Below are positions 13,201 to 26,600 of a stretch of 64,000 nt of DNA, piece after piece. The position numbers were made by a program, and so were the translations under genes. Location: NCBI GenBank assembly GCA_949752745.1, contig OX457034.1, positions 2,948,646 to 3,012,645 on the forward strand, given 5' to 3'. Each line of letters starts with the position of its first letter. The first letter of the stretch is position 1. Under the pieces are notes generated by a model that worked only from the letters and a program-made list of their open reading frames with translations, searched no databases and was not told the origin of the DNA. This DNA is from Protula sp. h YS-2021 (taxonomy: Eukaryota > Annelida > Polychaeta > Sabellida > Serpulidae).

Positions 13201-16200
13201 TGGGTAGAAAAGACAAGAAAAGAAGAGAATTAGATGAAATCTAAGAAATCAAGAGGAAATAGGCCGGAAACGATCTTCAGGAAGAGAAAATACACGACAA
13301 AAAACAAGAAGAAAAGAAGAAACAGGATGAAATGTAAGAAATCAAGAGGAAATAGGCCGCAAACGTCCTTCTGGAAGAGAAAATTGGCGAGAAAAGGCAA
13401 GAAAAGAAGAGAAAACAGGTCTAAAAGTAGGAAATCAGGGAAAATATGCCTGAAACGATCTTCAGGAAGAGAAAAAAGACGAGAAAACACAAGAAGAAAA
13501 GAAGAAACAGGATGAAATGTAAGAAATCAAGATGAAATATGCCGGAAATGTTCTTCTGGAAGAGAAAATAGGCGAGAAAATAGAAGAAAGAAAGAGAAAA
13601 GGAGGGGAAATCTAAGAAATAGGTTGAAAATAGTCCGGAAACGAACTTTAGGAAGAGAAAATAGGCGAGAAAAGGCAAGAAAAGAAGAGAAAACTGGTGA
13701 AAATCTGAGAAATCAGGAAAAATAGGCTGGAAACGATCTGCTGGAAGAGAAAATTGGCTAGAAAAGACAAGAAAAGAAGAGAAAAGCAGATGAAATCTAA
13801 GAAATCAAGATGAAATAGGCCGGAAACGATCTTCAGGAAGAGAAAATAGGCGAGAAAGAACAAGAAAAGAAGGTTAAAGGGGATGAAATGTAAGAAATCA
13901 AGAGGAAATAGGCCGGAAACGCTCTTTCTAGTGCTGGAAGAGAAAATTGGCTAGAAAAGACAAGAAAAGAAGAGAAAAAGGCATCAATTATAAGAAATCA
14001 AGAGGAAATAGGCCAGAAACGATCTTCAGGAAGAGAAAATAGGCGAGAAAGAACAAGAAAAGAAGGTAAAAGGGAATAAAATGTAAAAAATCAAGAGGAA
14101 ATCGGCCGGAAACGCTCTTTTGGAAGAGAAAATAGCCGAGAACACACAAGATGAAAAGAGTAAACAGGATGAAATCTAAGAAATATGAAGAAAATAATTC
14201 GGAAACGAATTTAAGGAAGAGAAAATAGGCGAGAAAACGCAAGAAAAGAAGAGAAAGCATTATAAAATGTAAGAAATCAAGAGAAAATCTAAGAAATAGG
14301 TTGAAAATAGTCCGGAAACTAATTTTACGAAGAGAAAATAGGCGAGAAAAGGCAAAAAAAGAAGAAAAAACTGGTGAAAATCTGAGAAATCAGGGAAAAT
14401 AGGCTGGAAACGATCTGCCGGAAGAGAAAATTGGATAGAAAAGACAAGAAAAGAAGAGAATTGGATGAAATCTAAGAAATCAAGAGGAAATAGACCGGAA
14501 ACGATCTTCAGGAAGAGAAAATATACGACAAAAAACAAGAAGAAAAGAAGAAACAGGATGAAATGTAAGAAATCAAGATGAAATATGCCGGAAATGTTCT
14601 TCTGGAAGAGAAAATAGGCGAGAAAATAGAAGAAAGAAAGAGAAAAGGAGGGGAAATCTAAGAAATAGGTTGAAAATAGTCCGGAAACGAACTTTAGGAA
14701 GAGAAAATAGGCGAGAAAAGGCAAGAAAAGAAGAGAAAACTGGTGAAAATCTGAGAAATCAGGAAAAATAGGCTGGAAACGATCTGCTGGAAGAGAAAAT
14801 TGGCTAGAAAAGACAAGAAAAGAAGAGAAAAGCAGATGAAATCTAAGAAATCAAGATGAAATAGGCCGGAAACGATCTTCAGGAAGAGAAAATATACGAC
14901 AAAAAACAAGAAGAAAAGAAGAAACAGGATGAAATGTAAGAAATCAAGAGGAAATAGGCCGCAAACGTCCTTCTGGAAGAGAAAATTGGCGAGAAAAGGC
15001 AAGAAAAGAAGAGAAAACAGGTCTAAAAGTAGGAAATCAGGGAAAATAGGCCTGAAACGATCTTCAGGAAGAGAAAATAGACGAGAAAACACAAGAAGAA
15101 AAGAAGAAACAGGATGAAATGTAAGAAATCAAGATGAAATATGCCGGAAATGTTCTTCTGGAAGAGAAAATAGGCGAGAAAATAGAAGAAAGAAAGAGAA
15201 AAGGAGGGGAAATCTAAGAAATAGCTTGAAAATAGTCCGGAAACGAACTTTAGGAAGAGAAAATAGGCGAGAAAAGGCAAGAAAAGAAGAGAAAATTGGT
15301 GAAAATCTGAGAAATCAGGAAAAATAGGCTGGAAACGATCTGCTGGAAGAGAAAATTGGCTAGAAAAGACAAGAAAAGAAGAGAAAAGCAGATGAAATCT
15401 AAGAAATCAAGATGAAATAGGCCGGAAACGATCTTCAGGAAGAGAAAATAGGCGAGAAAGAACAAGAAAAGAAGGTTAAAGGGGATGAAATGTAAGAAAT
15501 CAAGAGGAAATAGGCCGGAAACGCTCTTTCTAGTGCTGGAAGAGAAAATTGGCTAGAAAAGACAAGAAAAGAAGAGAAAAAGGCATCAATTCTAAGAAAT
15601 CAAGAGGAAATAGGCCAGAAACGATCTTCAGGAAGAGAAAATAGGCGAGAAAGAACAAGAAAAGAAGATAAAAGGGAATAAAATGTAAAAAATCAAGAGG
15701 AAATCGGCCGGAAACGCTCTTTTGGAAGAGAAAATAGACGAGAAAACACAATAAGAAAAGAGAAAACAGGATGAAATGTAAGAAATCAAGATGAAATAGG
15801 CCGGAAATGTTCTTCTGGAAGAGAAAATAGGCGAGAAAAGAGAAGAAAGAAAGAGAAAAGGGGAGGAAATCGAAGAAATAGGTTGAAAATAGTCCGGAAA
15901 CTAATTTTACGAAGAGAAAATAGGCGAGAAAAGGCAAAAAAGAAGAGAAAACTGGTGAAAATCTGAGAAATCAGGGAAAATAGGCTGGAAACGATCTGCC
16001 GGAAGAGAAAATTGGATAGAAAAGACAAGAAAAGAAGAGAAAAAGGCATCAATTCTAAGAAATCACGAGGAAATAGGCCGGAAACGCTCTTTCTAGTGCT
16101 GGAAGAGAAAATTGGCTAGAAAAGACAAGAAAAGAAGAGAAAAAGGCATCAATTCTAAGAAATCACGAGGAAATAGGCCGGAAACGATCTTCAGGAAGAG

Positions 16201-18131
16201 AAAATAGGCGAGAGAGAACAAGAAAAGAAGGTAAAAGGGAATAAAATGTAAAAAATCAAGAGGAAATCGGCCGGAAACGCTCTTTTGGAAGAGAAAATAG
16301 CCGAGAACACACAAGATGAAAAGAGTAAACAGGATGAAATCTAAGAAATATGAAGAAAATAATTCGGAAACGAATTTAAGGAAGAGAAAATAGGCGAGAA
16401 AACGCAAGAAAAGAAGAGAAAGCATTATAAAATGTAAGAAATCAAGAGGAAATCTAAGAAATAGGTTGAAAATAGTCCGGAAACTAATTTTACGAAGAGA
16501 AAATAGGCGAGAAAAGGCAAAAAAAGAAGAGAAAACTGGTGAAAATCTGAGAAATCAGGGAAAATAGGCTGGAAACGATCTGCCGGAAGAGAAAATTGGG
16601 TAGAAAAGACAAGAAAAGAAGAGAATTAGATGAAATCTAAGAAATCAAGAGGAAATAGGCCGGAAACGATCTTCAGGAAGAGAAAATATACGACAAAAAA
16701 CAAGAAGAAAAGAAGAAACAGGATGAAATGTAAGAAATCAAGAGGAAATAGGCCGCAAACGTCCTTCTGGAAGAGAAAATTGGCGAGAAAAGGCAAGAAA
16801 AGAAGAGAAAACAGGTCGAAAAGAAGGAAATCAGGGAAAATATGCCTGAAACGATCTTCAGGAAGAGAAAATAGACGAGAAAACACAAGAAGAAAAGAAG
16901 AAACAGGATGAAATGTAAGAAATCAAGATGAAATAGTCCGGAAATGTTCTTCTGGAAGAGAAAATAGGCGAGAAAATAGAAGAAAGAAAGAGAAAAGGAG
17001 GGGAAATCTAAGAAATAGCTTGAAAATAGTCCGGAAACGAACTTTAGGAAGAGAAAATAGGCGAGAAAAGGCAAGAAAAGAAGAGAAAACTGGTGAAAAT
17101 CTGAGAAATCAGGAAAAATAGGCTGGAAACGATCTGCTGGAAGAGAAAATTGGCTAGAAAAGACAAGAAAAGAAGAGAAAAGCAGATGAAATCTAAGAAA
17201 TCAAGAGTAAATAGGCCGGAAACGATCTTCAGGAAGAGAAAATAGGCGAGAAAGAACAAGAAAAGAAGGTTAAAGGGGATGAAATGTAAGAAATCAAGAG
17301 GAAATAGGACGGAAACGCTCTTTCTAGTGCTGGAAGAGAAAATTGGCTAGAAAAGACAAGAAAAGAAGAGAAAAAGGCATCAATTCTAAGAAATCAAGAG
17401 AAAATAGGCCGGAAACGATCTTCAGGACGAGAAAATAGGCGAGAAAGAACAAGAAAAGAAGGTAAAAGGGAATAAAATGTAAAAAATCAAGAGGAAAAAG
17501 GCCGGAAACGCTCTTTTGGAAGAGAAAATAGCCGAGAACACACAAGATGAAAAGAGTAAACAGGATGAAATCTAAGAAATATGAAGAAAATAATTCGGAA
17601 ACGAATTAAAGGAAGAGAAAATAGGCGAGAAAACGCAAGAAAAGAAGAGAAAGCATTATAAAATGTAAGAAATCAAGAGGAAATAACCCGCAAACGTCCT
17701 TCTAGAAGAGAAAATAGGCGAGAAAAGGCAAGAAAAGAAGAGAAAACAGATCGAAAAGTAAGAAATCAGGGAAAATATGCCTGAAACGATCTTCAGGAAG
17801 AGAAAATAGACGATAAAACACAAGAAGAAAAAAAGAAACAGGATGAAATGTAAGAAATCAAGATGAAATAGGCCGGAAATGTTCTTCTGGAAGAGAAAAA
17901 TGGCGAGAAAATAGAAGAAAGAAAGAGAAAAGGGCAGAAAATCTAAGAAATAGGTTGAAAATAGTCCGGAAACGAACTTTATGAAGAGAAAATAGGCGCG
18001 AAAAGGCAAGAAAAGAAGAGAAAACTGGTGGAAATCTGAGAAATCAGGAAAAATAGGCTGGAAACGATCTGCTGGAAGAGAAAATTGGATAGAAAAGACA
18101 AGAAAAGAAGAGAAAAAGGGATGAAATCTAA
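1250..18131 (+). repeat. Polypurine satellite array, ~93-bp monomer with higher-order repeats
   Basis: About 16.9 kb of tandem monomers near 93 bp. A typical monomer has blocks such as GGAAGAGAAAATAGGCGAGA, AAGAAATCAAGAGGAAATAG and CCGGAAACGATCTTCAGG. The plus strand is almost entirely A and G. Equivalent blocks recur every 1,210 bp (for example 3858, 5068, 6278 and 4370, 5580, 6790), which is 13 monomers. A larger block at about 7548-9590 recurs at 13988-16030, an offset of 6,440 bp. Because 93 is divisible by 3, frames stay open and give long Phe/Leu-rich minus-strand and Lys/Arg-rich plus-strand ORFs. These are repeat artefacts. Confidence 0.95.
3790..7430 (+). repeat. Three tandem 1,210-bp higher-order repeat units
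   Basis: Within the polypurine satellite, three consecutive blocks are nearly identical at a 1,210-bp offset. Corresponding landmarks fall at 3858/5068/6278, 4099/5309/6519 and 4370/5580/6790. Differences are single bases, for example AAAC versus GAAC variants. Such near-identity points to recent unequal exchange or amplification of a 13-monomer block. Confidence 0.85.
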
Positions 18132-18470
18132 GAAAGCAAAGCAACGGAGACTTATTTAAATTTACAAGTTTACATTTGTCAAATTTGGTATGTCCTCTTT
18201 TTTTTGAAATTTATATTTTATATTCATTAAAAAACATATAAAATAAATGAAAATCCAGCGTTAACAGGAAATGCTCTTATCATTATACTGTGATCGCGAG
18301 TGTTTCGCATGACTTGCAACAAATGACTTAAAGTTAATATATTACTTATAAATGTTCCTGTGCACACTTTATTCAATAATTGTATGAAATGAAAAGTCTT
18401 TTTAAGTGTTATTTTTTTAACATTTTACGAATTTTCGACTGAAACAGTCTTCTTCTGGTACATATTTCTA
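18132..18470. other. AT-rich spacer, nothing recognised
   Basis: AT-rich DNA between the polypurine satellite and a (TA)n tract. No coding exon, RNA or repeat family recognised. Confidence 0.4.
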
Positions 18471-18534
18471 CCTATATATATATATACGTATATATATATA
18501 TGTGTATATGTATATGTATATGTAGATGTAGATG

Positions 18535-18614
<80 letters not shown>
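18471..18614. repeat. (TA)n microsatellite with TG/GATG variants
   Basis: A dinucleotide tract starts with interrupted TATATG and GTAGATG units and becomes pure (TA)n from about 18550 to 18614. It gives Ile/Tyr and Cys/Ile ORFs, which are artefacts. Confidence 0.95.
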
Positions 18615-18615
<1 letters not shown>

Positions 18616-19500
18616 TAACCGATTTGATGGTTGGTGGGAAATGCATATTCCAACGTTTTGCTTCATTGAGCTTCACTATGGAGAACATTTCATTCTATAA
18701 AACCGCAGATCGAAGCATTTTCTCACTTTTTATAGAAAATACTGTACGAGAACGACTCAGAAAGAATTTGTATAACATAAACAGTCTTTTTAAGTGTTAT
18801 GTTTTAATTTTTCACAAATTTTCACAAAATTGTGAAATTCCTATGCTTACTTCACATGCTGCTCACAGTTGTGATACATTTTATGTGTAAATACATATGA
18901 ATCCAATGTTTGCTCAAAATGATAATATAATTGCGAAAAAAAGTTGAAATCATATTAAAAACATAGAATTATAGGAACATTCGACTAAAATAAATTAAAA
19001 ACATAAAATAATGCGCAATTGTAAAGAAATTGTTGGTCATTGAAATACACATTCATTCCATGTTTATCCCAGAATCCACTAAAACTGCAAGTTCCAAAAC
19101 CGAAATTACTGCCATCTGCTCCATCTCAATGAGCTCTTGCAGATCCTTATAAAACTTGTAAAGCAAAAGTTTGGTTCCTGATATATCTCTTGTACTTAAA
19201 ACATCAGTAAATTCTCGTCATGATGCTTGCGCTGAGGCTGGCGATGATGGTTCACTACCACTGCAAGACCACGTAAAGTTTTGCTAGCGGCCCAATCAAG
19301 TTGCGATATCTGACCAAGTAATTTTGAGTGAACATAACTAGATGCTCGAGAAGCATGAATGCGCCGGGTTCGCGCAAATTGTATACCTGATTATGATTGT
19401 AAATGAACTCAAGCTGACACTGAAACTTACGAAATACTTAATTCTCTATTAAGCATAACGTGTAACGTGTAATACATGTCAAAAATAATACCTTTCGGAG
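18615..19500. other. Non-coding spacer
   Basis: AT-rich DNA. The short phrase AAGTGTTATxTTTTAA...TTTTCAC occurs both near 18402 and near 18790, suggesting an old local duplication. No gene is supported. Confidence 0.35.
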
Positions 19501-20060
19501 GAAAGAGTAGTCATCGAACTCCATCCATATGAAACAGACGTTAAAATCTATCCAATAATCCAGCCAAATCTTGGTCACTGCACTGCCGGATGCTTAGGAG
19601 CAGCCCTTGGTAAAATCTTAAATCAATCCAACCTCTAATGCGGGCTGTAGGCGCGTGAGACCGATATGTGTAAAGCTCATTCCTAATTCAGTTTCTTCAA
19701 ATTTTAAAGTTTTTTCATTTTGACAATTTTAGTCAGATCCGGTCGAATCCTGGTCACTGCACTGCGGGATGCTTAGGAGCAGCCCTGGGTAAAATCTTAA
19801 ATCAATCCACCCACTAATGCGGGCTGTAGGCGCGTGAGACTGATGTGTGTTATGCAAAGTCCTTATTCAGTTTCTGCAATTTTTTAAAGTTTTGCCATTT
19901 TGGCAATTTTGCTCCGATCCCGTTGAATACTGGTCACTGCACTGCGGGATGCTTAGGAGCACCCCTGGGTAAAACCTGAAATCAATCCACCCACTAATGC
20001 GGGCTGTAGGCGCGTGAGACTGAAATTGCACAGACGGACAGACGGACATACGCACCAGAG
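19500..20060 (+). mobile_element. Core-repeat element with ACGG microsatellite tail (pearl/Helentron-like, non-autonomous)
   Basis: Three tandem core units of about 185 bp. Each contains GGTCACTGCACTG, GATGCTTAGGAGC, AATCAATCCA and TGTAGGCGCGTGAGAC. A (GACGGACA)n microsatellite follows at about 20030-20050. The same layout (cores, then tetranucleotide tail) is seen at 52560-53290 and 57700-58262. Bivalve 'pearl'-type non-autonomous elements are known for core repeats plus a tetranucleotide microsatellite; assignment to that group is by architecture only. No coding capacity. Confidence 0.6.
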
Positions 20061-20689
20061 CTACCATGTGGCAAAAATGGGGTACAGACAAAATGTTACT
20101 TATATTGATACGTTGTGGCATACCCAGGTTTTACGTATTCTTCAGAAGCTGTGGCAAATAATCGCGGACAAATTCCGATTAAAAGACAGACACGTTTTGG
20201 CAGAAAATAATATAAACAAAAGCACGTGGAACCAAAATATAGTTCCGGTTGTGCCACAACAACGTACAGACATAAACCTTAACTGAACACGGACATGACA
20301 GACAAATATGGTTAAAAACCATAACTGCAAACAGACCGCGAAAACTGATTTAAAACCAGGATTAATGCCACTTCCGGTTTCCTTCAAACAAAGCAGACAT
20401 AAACCAGAACTAAAACGGACATGACAGACAAATGTGGTTAAAAATCATAACTGCAAACAGACAGCGCAAAAATTTGCTCTGCTGTTGCATCGTTCATTCC
20501 ACTGGAAATAGTTTTTTCAAGGAAGGGTAATTAAATCTCGTTTCTGTATATGCTTGATTTGGTGAATAAAGCTGATTAAAGATGTTTTTTATGTTATTAA
20601 CACTTTTTTGTGTTGTTTTTTTTTTCTTTGTATTATTAACTCAGAAAAAGAAATATCTATAATAAGTTATAACCTTTATTTAGATATAA
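20061..20689. other. Spacer with a 50-bp direct duplication
   Basis: Two copies of a ~50-bp phrase beginning GGACATGACAGACAAAT and containing CATAACTGCAAACAGAC lie at about 20292-20341 and 20416-20465, 124 bp apart. The block before it carries repeated 'TGTGGCA' words like those near 47950-48240 and 50890-50950. No gene supported. Confidence 0.5.
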
Positions 20690-23600
20690 CACATATCGCA
20701 TCCATTTAAGCTTCACAGTTTTATGTAAAACCACTTTAAACGTCAAGTATTTATTTTCAAGTGACTTTTCTTCTTAACTATACTGAGTGTATTATTTTCG
20801 AGCACCTTTTCTTCTTAACTACCTTGAGTGTTCTATTTGAAATCCCACACTCATTTTAATTTTAAACCACAGTGTTAGACAGAAAAGTTGCATTTCTCGA
20901 AAAAAAGGCTCTACAGATGACGGTGCAAGCAGTTATAAATTCCCACTATGCAAAGCATGCTCCATCAAGTGACCACTCATCCGATTGGCATAAAGATCGC
21001 ACTACGTAGTGACCACTCACCGTGGACATAAAGATCGCACTGTCCAGAGCACACATTGCTAACAAGAAATTGCAACTGCTTGCAAGCAAACACATGCTAA
21101 AGTTCAAAACGTTAAAATGGAAAAGTAACTTGTCCGTATTACACACTGGATTAAAAGGAAGACCACATTACACGCACATTCAACGCTGAGCAATCATAAA
21201 GCTTAACTATACTGAGTGTATTATTTTCGAGCACCTTTTCTTCTTAACTACCTTGAGTGTTCTATTTGAAATCCCACACTCATTTTAATTTTAAACCACA
21301 GTGTTAGACAGACAAGTTGCATTTCTCGAAAAAAAGGCTTTACAGATGACGGTGCAAGCAGTTATAAATTCCCACAATGCAAAGCATGCTCCATCAAGTG
21401 ACCACTCATCCGGTTGGCATAAAGATCGTACTACGTAGTAACCACTCACCGTGGACATAAAGATCGCACCGTCAAGAGCACACATTGCATGCTCCATCAA
21501 GTGACCACTCATCCGATTGGCATAAAGATCGCACTACGTAGTGACCACTCACCGTGGACATAAAGATCGCACTGTCCAGAGCACACATTGCTAACAAGAA
21601 ATTGCAACTGCTTGCAAGCAAACACATGCCAAAGTTCAAAACGTTAAAATGGAAAAGTAACTTGTCCGTATTACACACTTGATTAAAAGGAAGACCACAT
21701 TACAGGCACATGCAACGCTGAGCAATCATTAAGCATTTGTACATCTTCAAAATAAAGGCGACTGTTGCAAAGTACTCATCTTTTCAAGTTGAAAAGACAC
21801 ACGGGGCAAATACACAGCCTCAGGCCACCACCTGTTCAGGTACGCAATGCGATTTTTGACATTTGTCCCATCCCACTGATTGTCCTGGTTTCCCTACCCA
21901 AAACATGCCAAAGTGTCGAACCCTTAGTCTTGACGAGTACACACACAACAGTTGCCCTATGGAAAAAATACATCCCATACCAATTCTAATTTTTAACCAC
22001 AGCGTTACACAGACCAGTTGCATTTCTCGAAAAAAAAAGACTTTACAGATGACGGTGCAAGAAGTTATAAATTCCCACTATGCAAAGCATGCTCCATCAA
22101 GTGACCACTCATCCGGTTGGCATAAAGATCGCACTACGTACTAACCACTCACCGTGGACATAAAGATCGCACCGTCAAGAGCACACATTGCATGCTTCAT
22201 CAAGTGACCACTCATCCGATTGGCATAAAGATCGCACTACGTAGTGACCACTCACCGTGGACATAAAGATCGCACTGTCCAGAGCACACATTGCTAACAA
22301 GAAATTGCAACTGCTTGCAAGCAAACACATGCCAAAGTTCAAAACGTTAAAATGGAAAAGTAACTTGTCCGTATTACACACTTGATTAAAAGGAAGACCA
22401 CATTACAGGCACATGCAGCGCTGAGCAATCATTAAGCATTTGGACATCTTCAAAATAAAGGCGACTGTTGCAAAGTACTCATCTTTTCAAGTTGAAAAGA
22501 CACACGGGGCAAATACACAGCCTCAGGTCACCACCTGTTCAGGTACGCAATGCGATTTTTGACATTTGTCCCACCCCACTGATTGTCCTGGTTTCCCTAC
22601 CCAAAACATGCCAAAGTGTCGATGCCTTAGTCTTGACGACTGCAGACACAACTGTTGCCCTATGGAAAAAATACATCCCATACCAATTTTGATTTTTAAC
22701 CACAGTGTTACACAGACCAGTTGCATTTCTCGAAAAAAAACTTTACAGATGACGGTGCAAGAAGTTATAAATTCCCACTATGCAAAGCATGCTCCATCAA
22801 GTGACCACTCATCCGGTTGGCATAAAGATCGCACTGCATACTAACCACTCACCGTGGACATAAAGATCGCACCGTCAAGAGCACACATTGCATGCTCCAT
22901 CAAGTGACCACTCATCCGATTGGCATAAAGATCGCACTACGTAGTGACCACTCACCGTGGACATAAAGATCGCACTGTCCAGAGCACACATTGCTAACAA
23001 GAAATTGCAACTGCTTGCAAGCAAACACATGCCAAAGTTCAAAACGTTAAAATAGAAAAGTAACTTGTCCGTATTACACACTGGATTAAAAGGAAGACCA
23101 CATTACAGGCACACGCAACGCTGAGCAATCATTAAGCATTTGGACATCTTCAAACTAAAGGCGACTGTTGCAAAATACTCATCTTTTCAACTTGAAAAGA
23201 CACACGGGGCAAATACACAGCCTCAGGCCACCACCTGTTCAGGTACGCAATGCGATTTTTGACATTTGTCCCACCCCACTGATTGTCCTGGTTTCCCTAC
23301 CCAAAACATGCCAAAGTGTCGATGCCTTAGTCTTGACGACTACAGACACAACAGTTGCCCTATGGAAAAAAATACATCCCATACTAATTTTGATTTTAAA
23401 CCACAATGTTACACAGATAAGTTGCATTTCTCGGGAAAAATAGACTTTACAGATGACGGTACAAGAAGTTATAAATTCCCACTATGCAAAGCATGCTCCA
23501 TCAAGTGACCACTCATCCGGTTGGCATAAAGATCGCACTGCATACTAACCACTCACCGTGGACATAAAGATCGCACCGTCAAGAGCACACATTGCATGCT

Positions 23601-26600
23601 CCATCAAGTGACCACTCATCCGATTGGCATAAATATCGCACTACGTAGTGACCACTCACCGTGGACATAAAGATCGCACTGTCCAGAGCACACATTGCTA
23701 ACAAGAAATTGCAACTGCTTGCAAGCAAACACATGCCAAAGTTCAAAACGTTAAAATAGAAAAGTAACTTGTCCGTATTACAAACTGGATTAAAAGGAAG
23801 ACCACATTACAGGCACATGCAACGCTGAGCAATCATTAAGCATTTGGACATCTTCAAAATAAAGGCGACTGTTGCAAAATACTCATCTTTTCAACTTGAA
23901 AAGACACACGGGGCAAATACACAGCCTCAGGCCACCACCTGTTCAGGTACGCAATGCGATTTTTGACATTTGTCCCACCCCACTGATTGTCCTGGTTTCC
24001 CTACCCAAAACATGCCAAAGTGTCGATGCCTTAGTCTTGACGACTACAGACACAACTGTTGCCCTATGGAAAAAATACATCCCATACCAATTTTGATTTT
24101 TAACCACAGTGTTACACAGACAAGTTGCATTTCTCGAAAAAAAAACTTTACAGATGACGGTGCAAGAAGTTATAAATTCCCACTATGCAAAGCATGCTCC
24201 ATCAAGTGACCACTCATCCGGTTGGCATAAAGATCGCACTGCATACTAACCACTCACCGTGGACATAAAGATCGCACCGTCAAGAGCACACATTGCATGC
24301 TCCATCAAGTGACCACTCATCCGATTGGCATAAATATCGCACTACGTAGTGACCACTCACCGTGGACATAAAGATCGCACTGTCCAGAGCACACATTGCT
24401 AACAAGAAATTGCAACTGCTTGCAAGCAAACACATGCCAAAGTTCAAAACTTTAAAATGGAAAAGTAACTTGTCCGTATTACACACTTGATTAAAAGGAA
24501 GACCACATTACAGGCACATGCAACGCTGAGCAATCATTAAGCATTTGGACATCTTCAAACTAAAGGCGACTGTTGCAAAATACTCATCTTTTCAACTTGA
24601 AAAGACACACGGGGCAAATACACAGCCTCAGGCCACCACCTGTTCAGGTACGCAATGCGATTTTTGACATTTGTCCCACCCCACTGATTGTCCTGGTTTC
24701 CCTACCCAAAACATGCCAAAGTGTCGATGCCTTAGTCTTGACGACTACAGACACAACAGTTGCCCTATGGAAAAAAATACATCCCATACTAATTTTGATT
24801 TTAAACCACAATGTTACACAGATAAGTTGCATTTCTCGGGAAAAATAGACTTTACAGATGACGGTACAAGAAGTTATAAATTCCCACTATGCAAAGCATG
24901 CTCCATCAAGTGACCACTCATCCGGTTGGCATAAAGATCGCACTGCATACTAACCACTCACCGTGGACATAAAGATCGCACCGTCAAGAGCACACATTGC
25001 ATGCTCCATCAAGTGACCACTCATCCGATTGGCACAAATATCGCACTACGTAGTGACCACTCACCGTGGACATAAAGATCGCACTGTCCAGAGCACACAT
25101 TGCTAACAAGAAATTGCAACTGCTTGCAAGCAAACACATGCCAAAGTTCAAAACGTTAAAATAGAAAAGTAACTTGTCCGTACTACAAACTGGATTAAAA
25201 GGAAGACCACATTACAGGCACATGCAACGCTGAGCAATCATTAAGCATTTGGACATCTTCAAAATAAAGGCGACTGTTGCAAAATACTCATCTTTTCAAC
25301 TTGAAAAGACACACGGGGCAAATACACAGCCTCAGGCCACCACCTGTTCAGGTACGCAATGCGATTTTTGACATTTGTCCCACCCCACTGATTGTCCTGG
25401 TTTCCCTACCCAAAACATGCCAAAGTGTCGATGCCTTAGTCTTGACGACTACAGACACAACTGTTGCCCTATGGAAAAAATACATCCCATACCAATTTTG
25501 ATTTTTAACCACAGTGTTACACAGACAAGTTGAATTTCTCGAAAAAAAAACTTTACAGATGACGGTGCAAGAAGTTATAAATTCCCACTATGCAAAGCAT
25601 GCTCCATCAAGTGACCACTCATCCGGTTGGCATAAAGATCGCACTGCATACTAACCACTCACCGTGGACATAAAGATCGCACCGTCAAGAGCACACATTG
25701 CATGCTCCATCAAGTGACCACTCATCCGATTGGCATAAATATCGCACTACGTAGTGACCACTCACCTAGGACATAAAGATCGCACTGTCCAGAGCACACA
25801 TTGCTAACAAGAAATTGCAACTGCTTGCAAGCAAACACATGCCAAAGTTCAAAACTTTAAAATGGAAAAGTAACTTGTCCGTATTACACACTTGATTAAA
25901 AGGAAGACCACAGTACAGGCACATGCAACGCTGAGCAATCATTAAGCATTTGGACATCTTCAAAATAAAGGCGACTTTTGCAAAGTACTCATCTTTTCAA
26001 CTTGAAAAGACACACGGGGCAAATACACAGCCTCAGGCCACCACCTGTTCAGGTACGCAATGCGATTTTTGACATTTGTCCCACCCCACTGATTGTCCTG
26101 GTTTCCCTACCCAAAACATGCCAAAGTGTCGATGCCTTAGTCTTGACGACTACAGACACAACTGTTGCCCTATGGAAAAAATACATCCCATACCAATTCT
26201 AATTTTTAACCACAGCGTTACACAGACCAGTTGCATTTCTCGAAAAAAAAGACTTTACAGATGACGGTCAAGAAGTTATAAATTCCCACTATGCAAAGCA
26301 TGCTTCATCAAGTGACCACTCATCCGGTTGGCATAAAGATCGCACTACGTACTAACCACTCACCGTGGACATAAAGATCGCACCGTCAAGAGCACACATT
26401 GCATGCTCCATCAAGTGACCACTCATCCGATTGGCATAAAGATCGCACTACGTAGTGACCACTCACCGTGGACATAAAGATCGCACTGTCCAGAGCACAC
26501 ATTGCTAACAAGAAATTGCAACTGCTTGCAAGCAAACACATGCCAAAGTTCAAAACGTTAAAATGGAAAAGTAACTTGTCCGTATTACACACTTGATTAA

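Noticed and set aside
2232..17000. Plus-strand Lys/Arg-rich ORFs (about 60-93 residues) resembling basic nuclear proteins
   Set aside because: Same repeat artefact, with near-identical copies at the 1,210-bp period.
1341..18144. Many minus-strand ORFs of 70-186 residues rich in Phe, Leu and Ser that resemble multi-pass membrane proteins
   Set aside because: They are the complement of a purine-rich 93-bp repeat whose length is divisible by three; the same frame repeats with the satellite and starts or stops at monomer variants.
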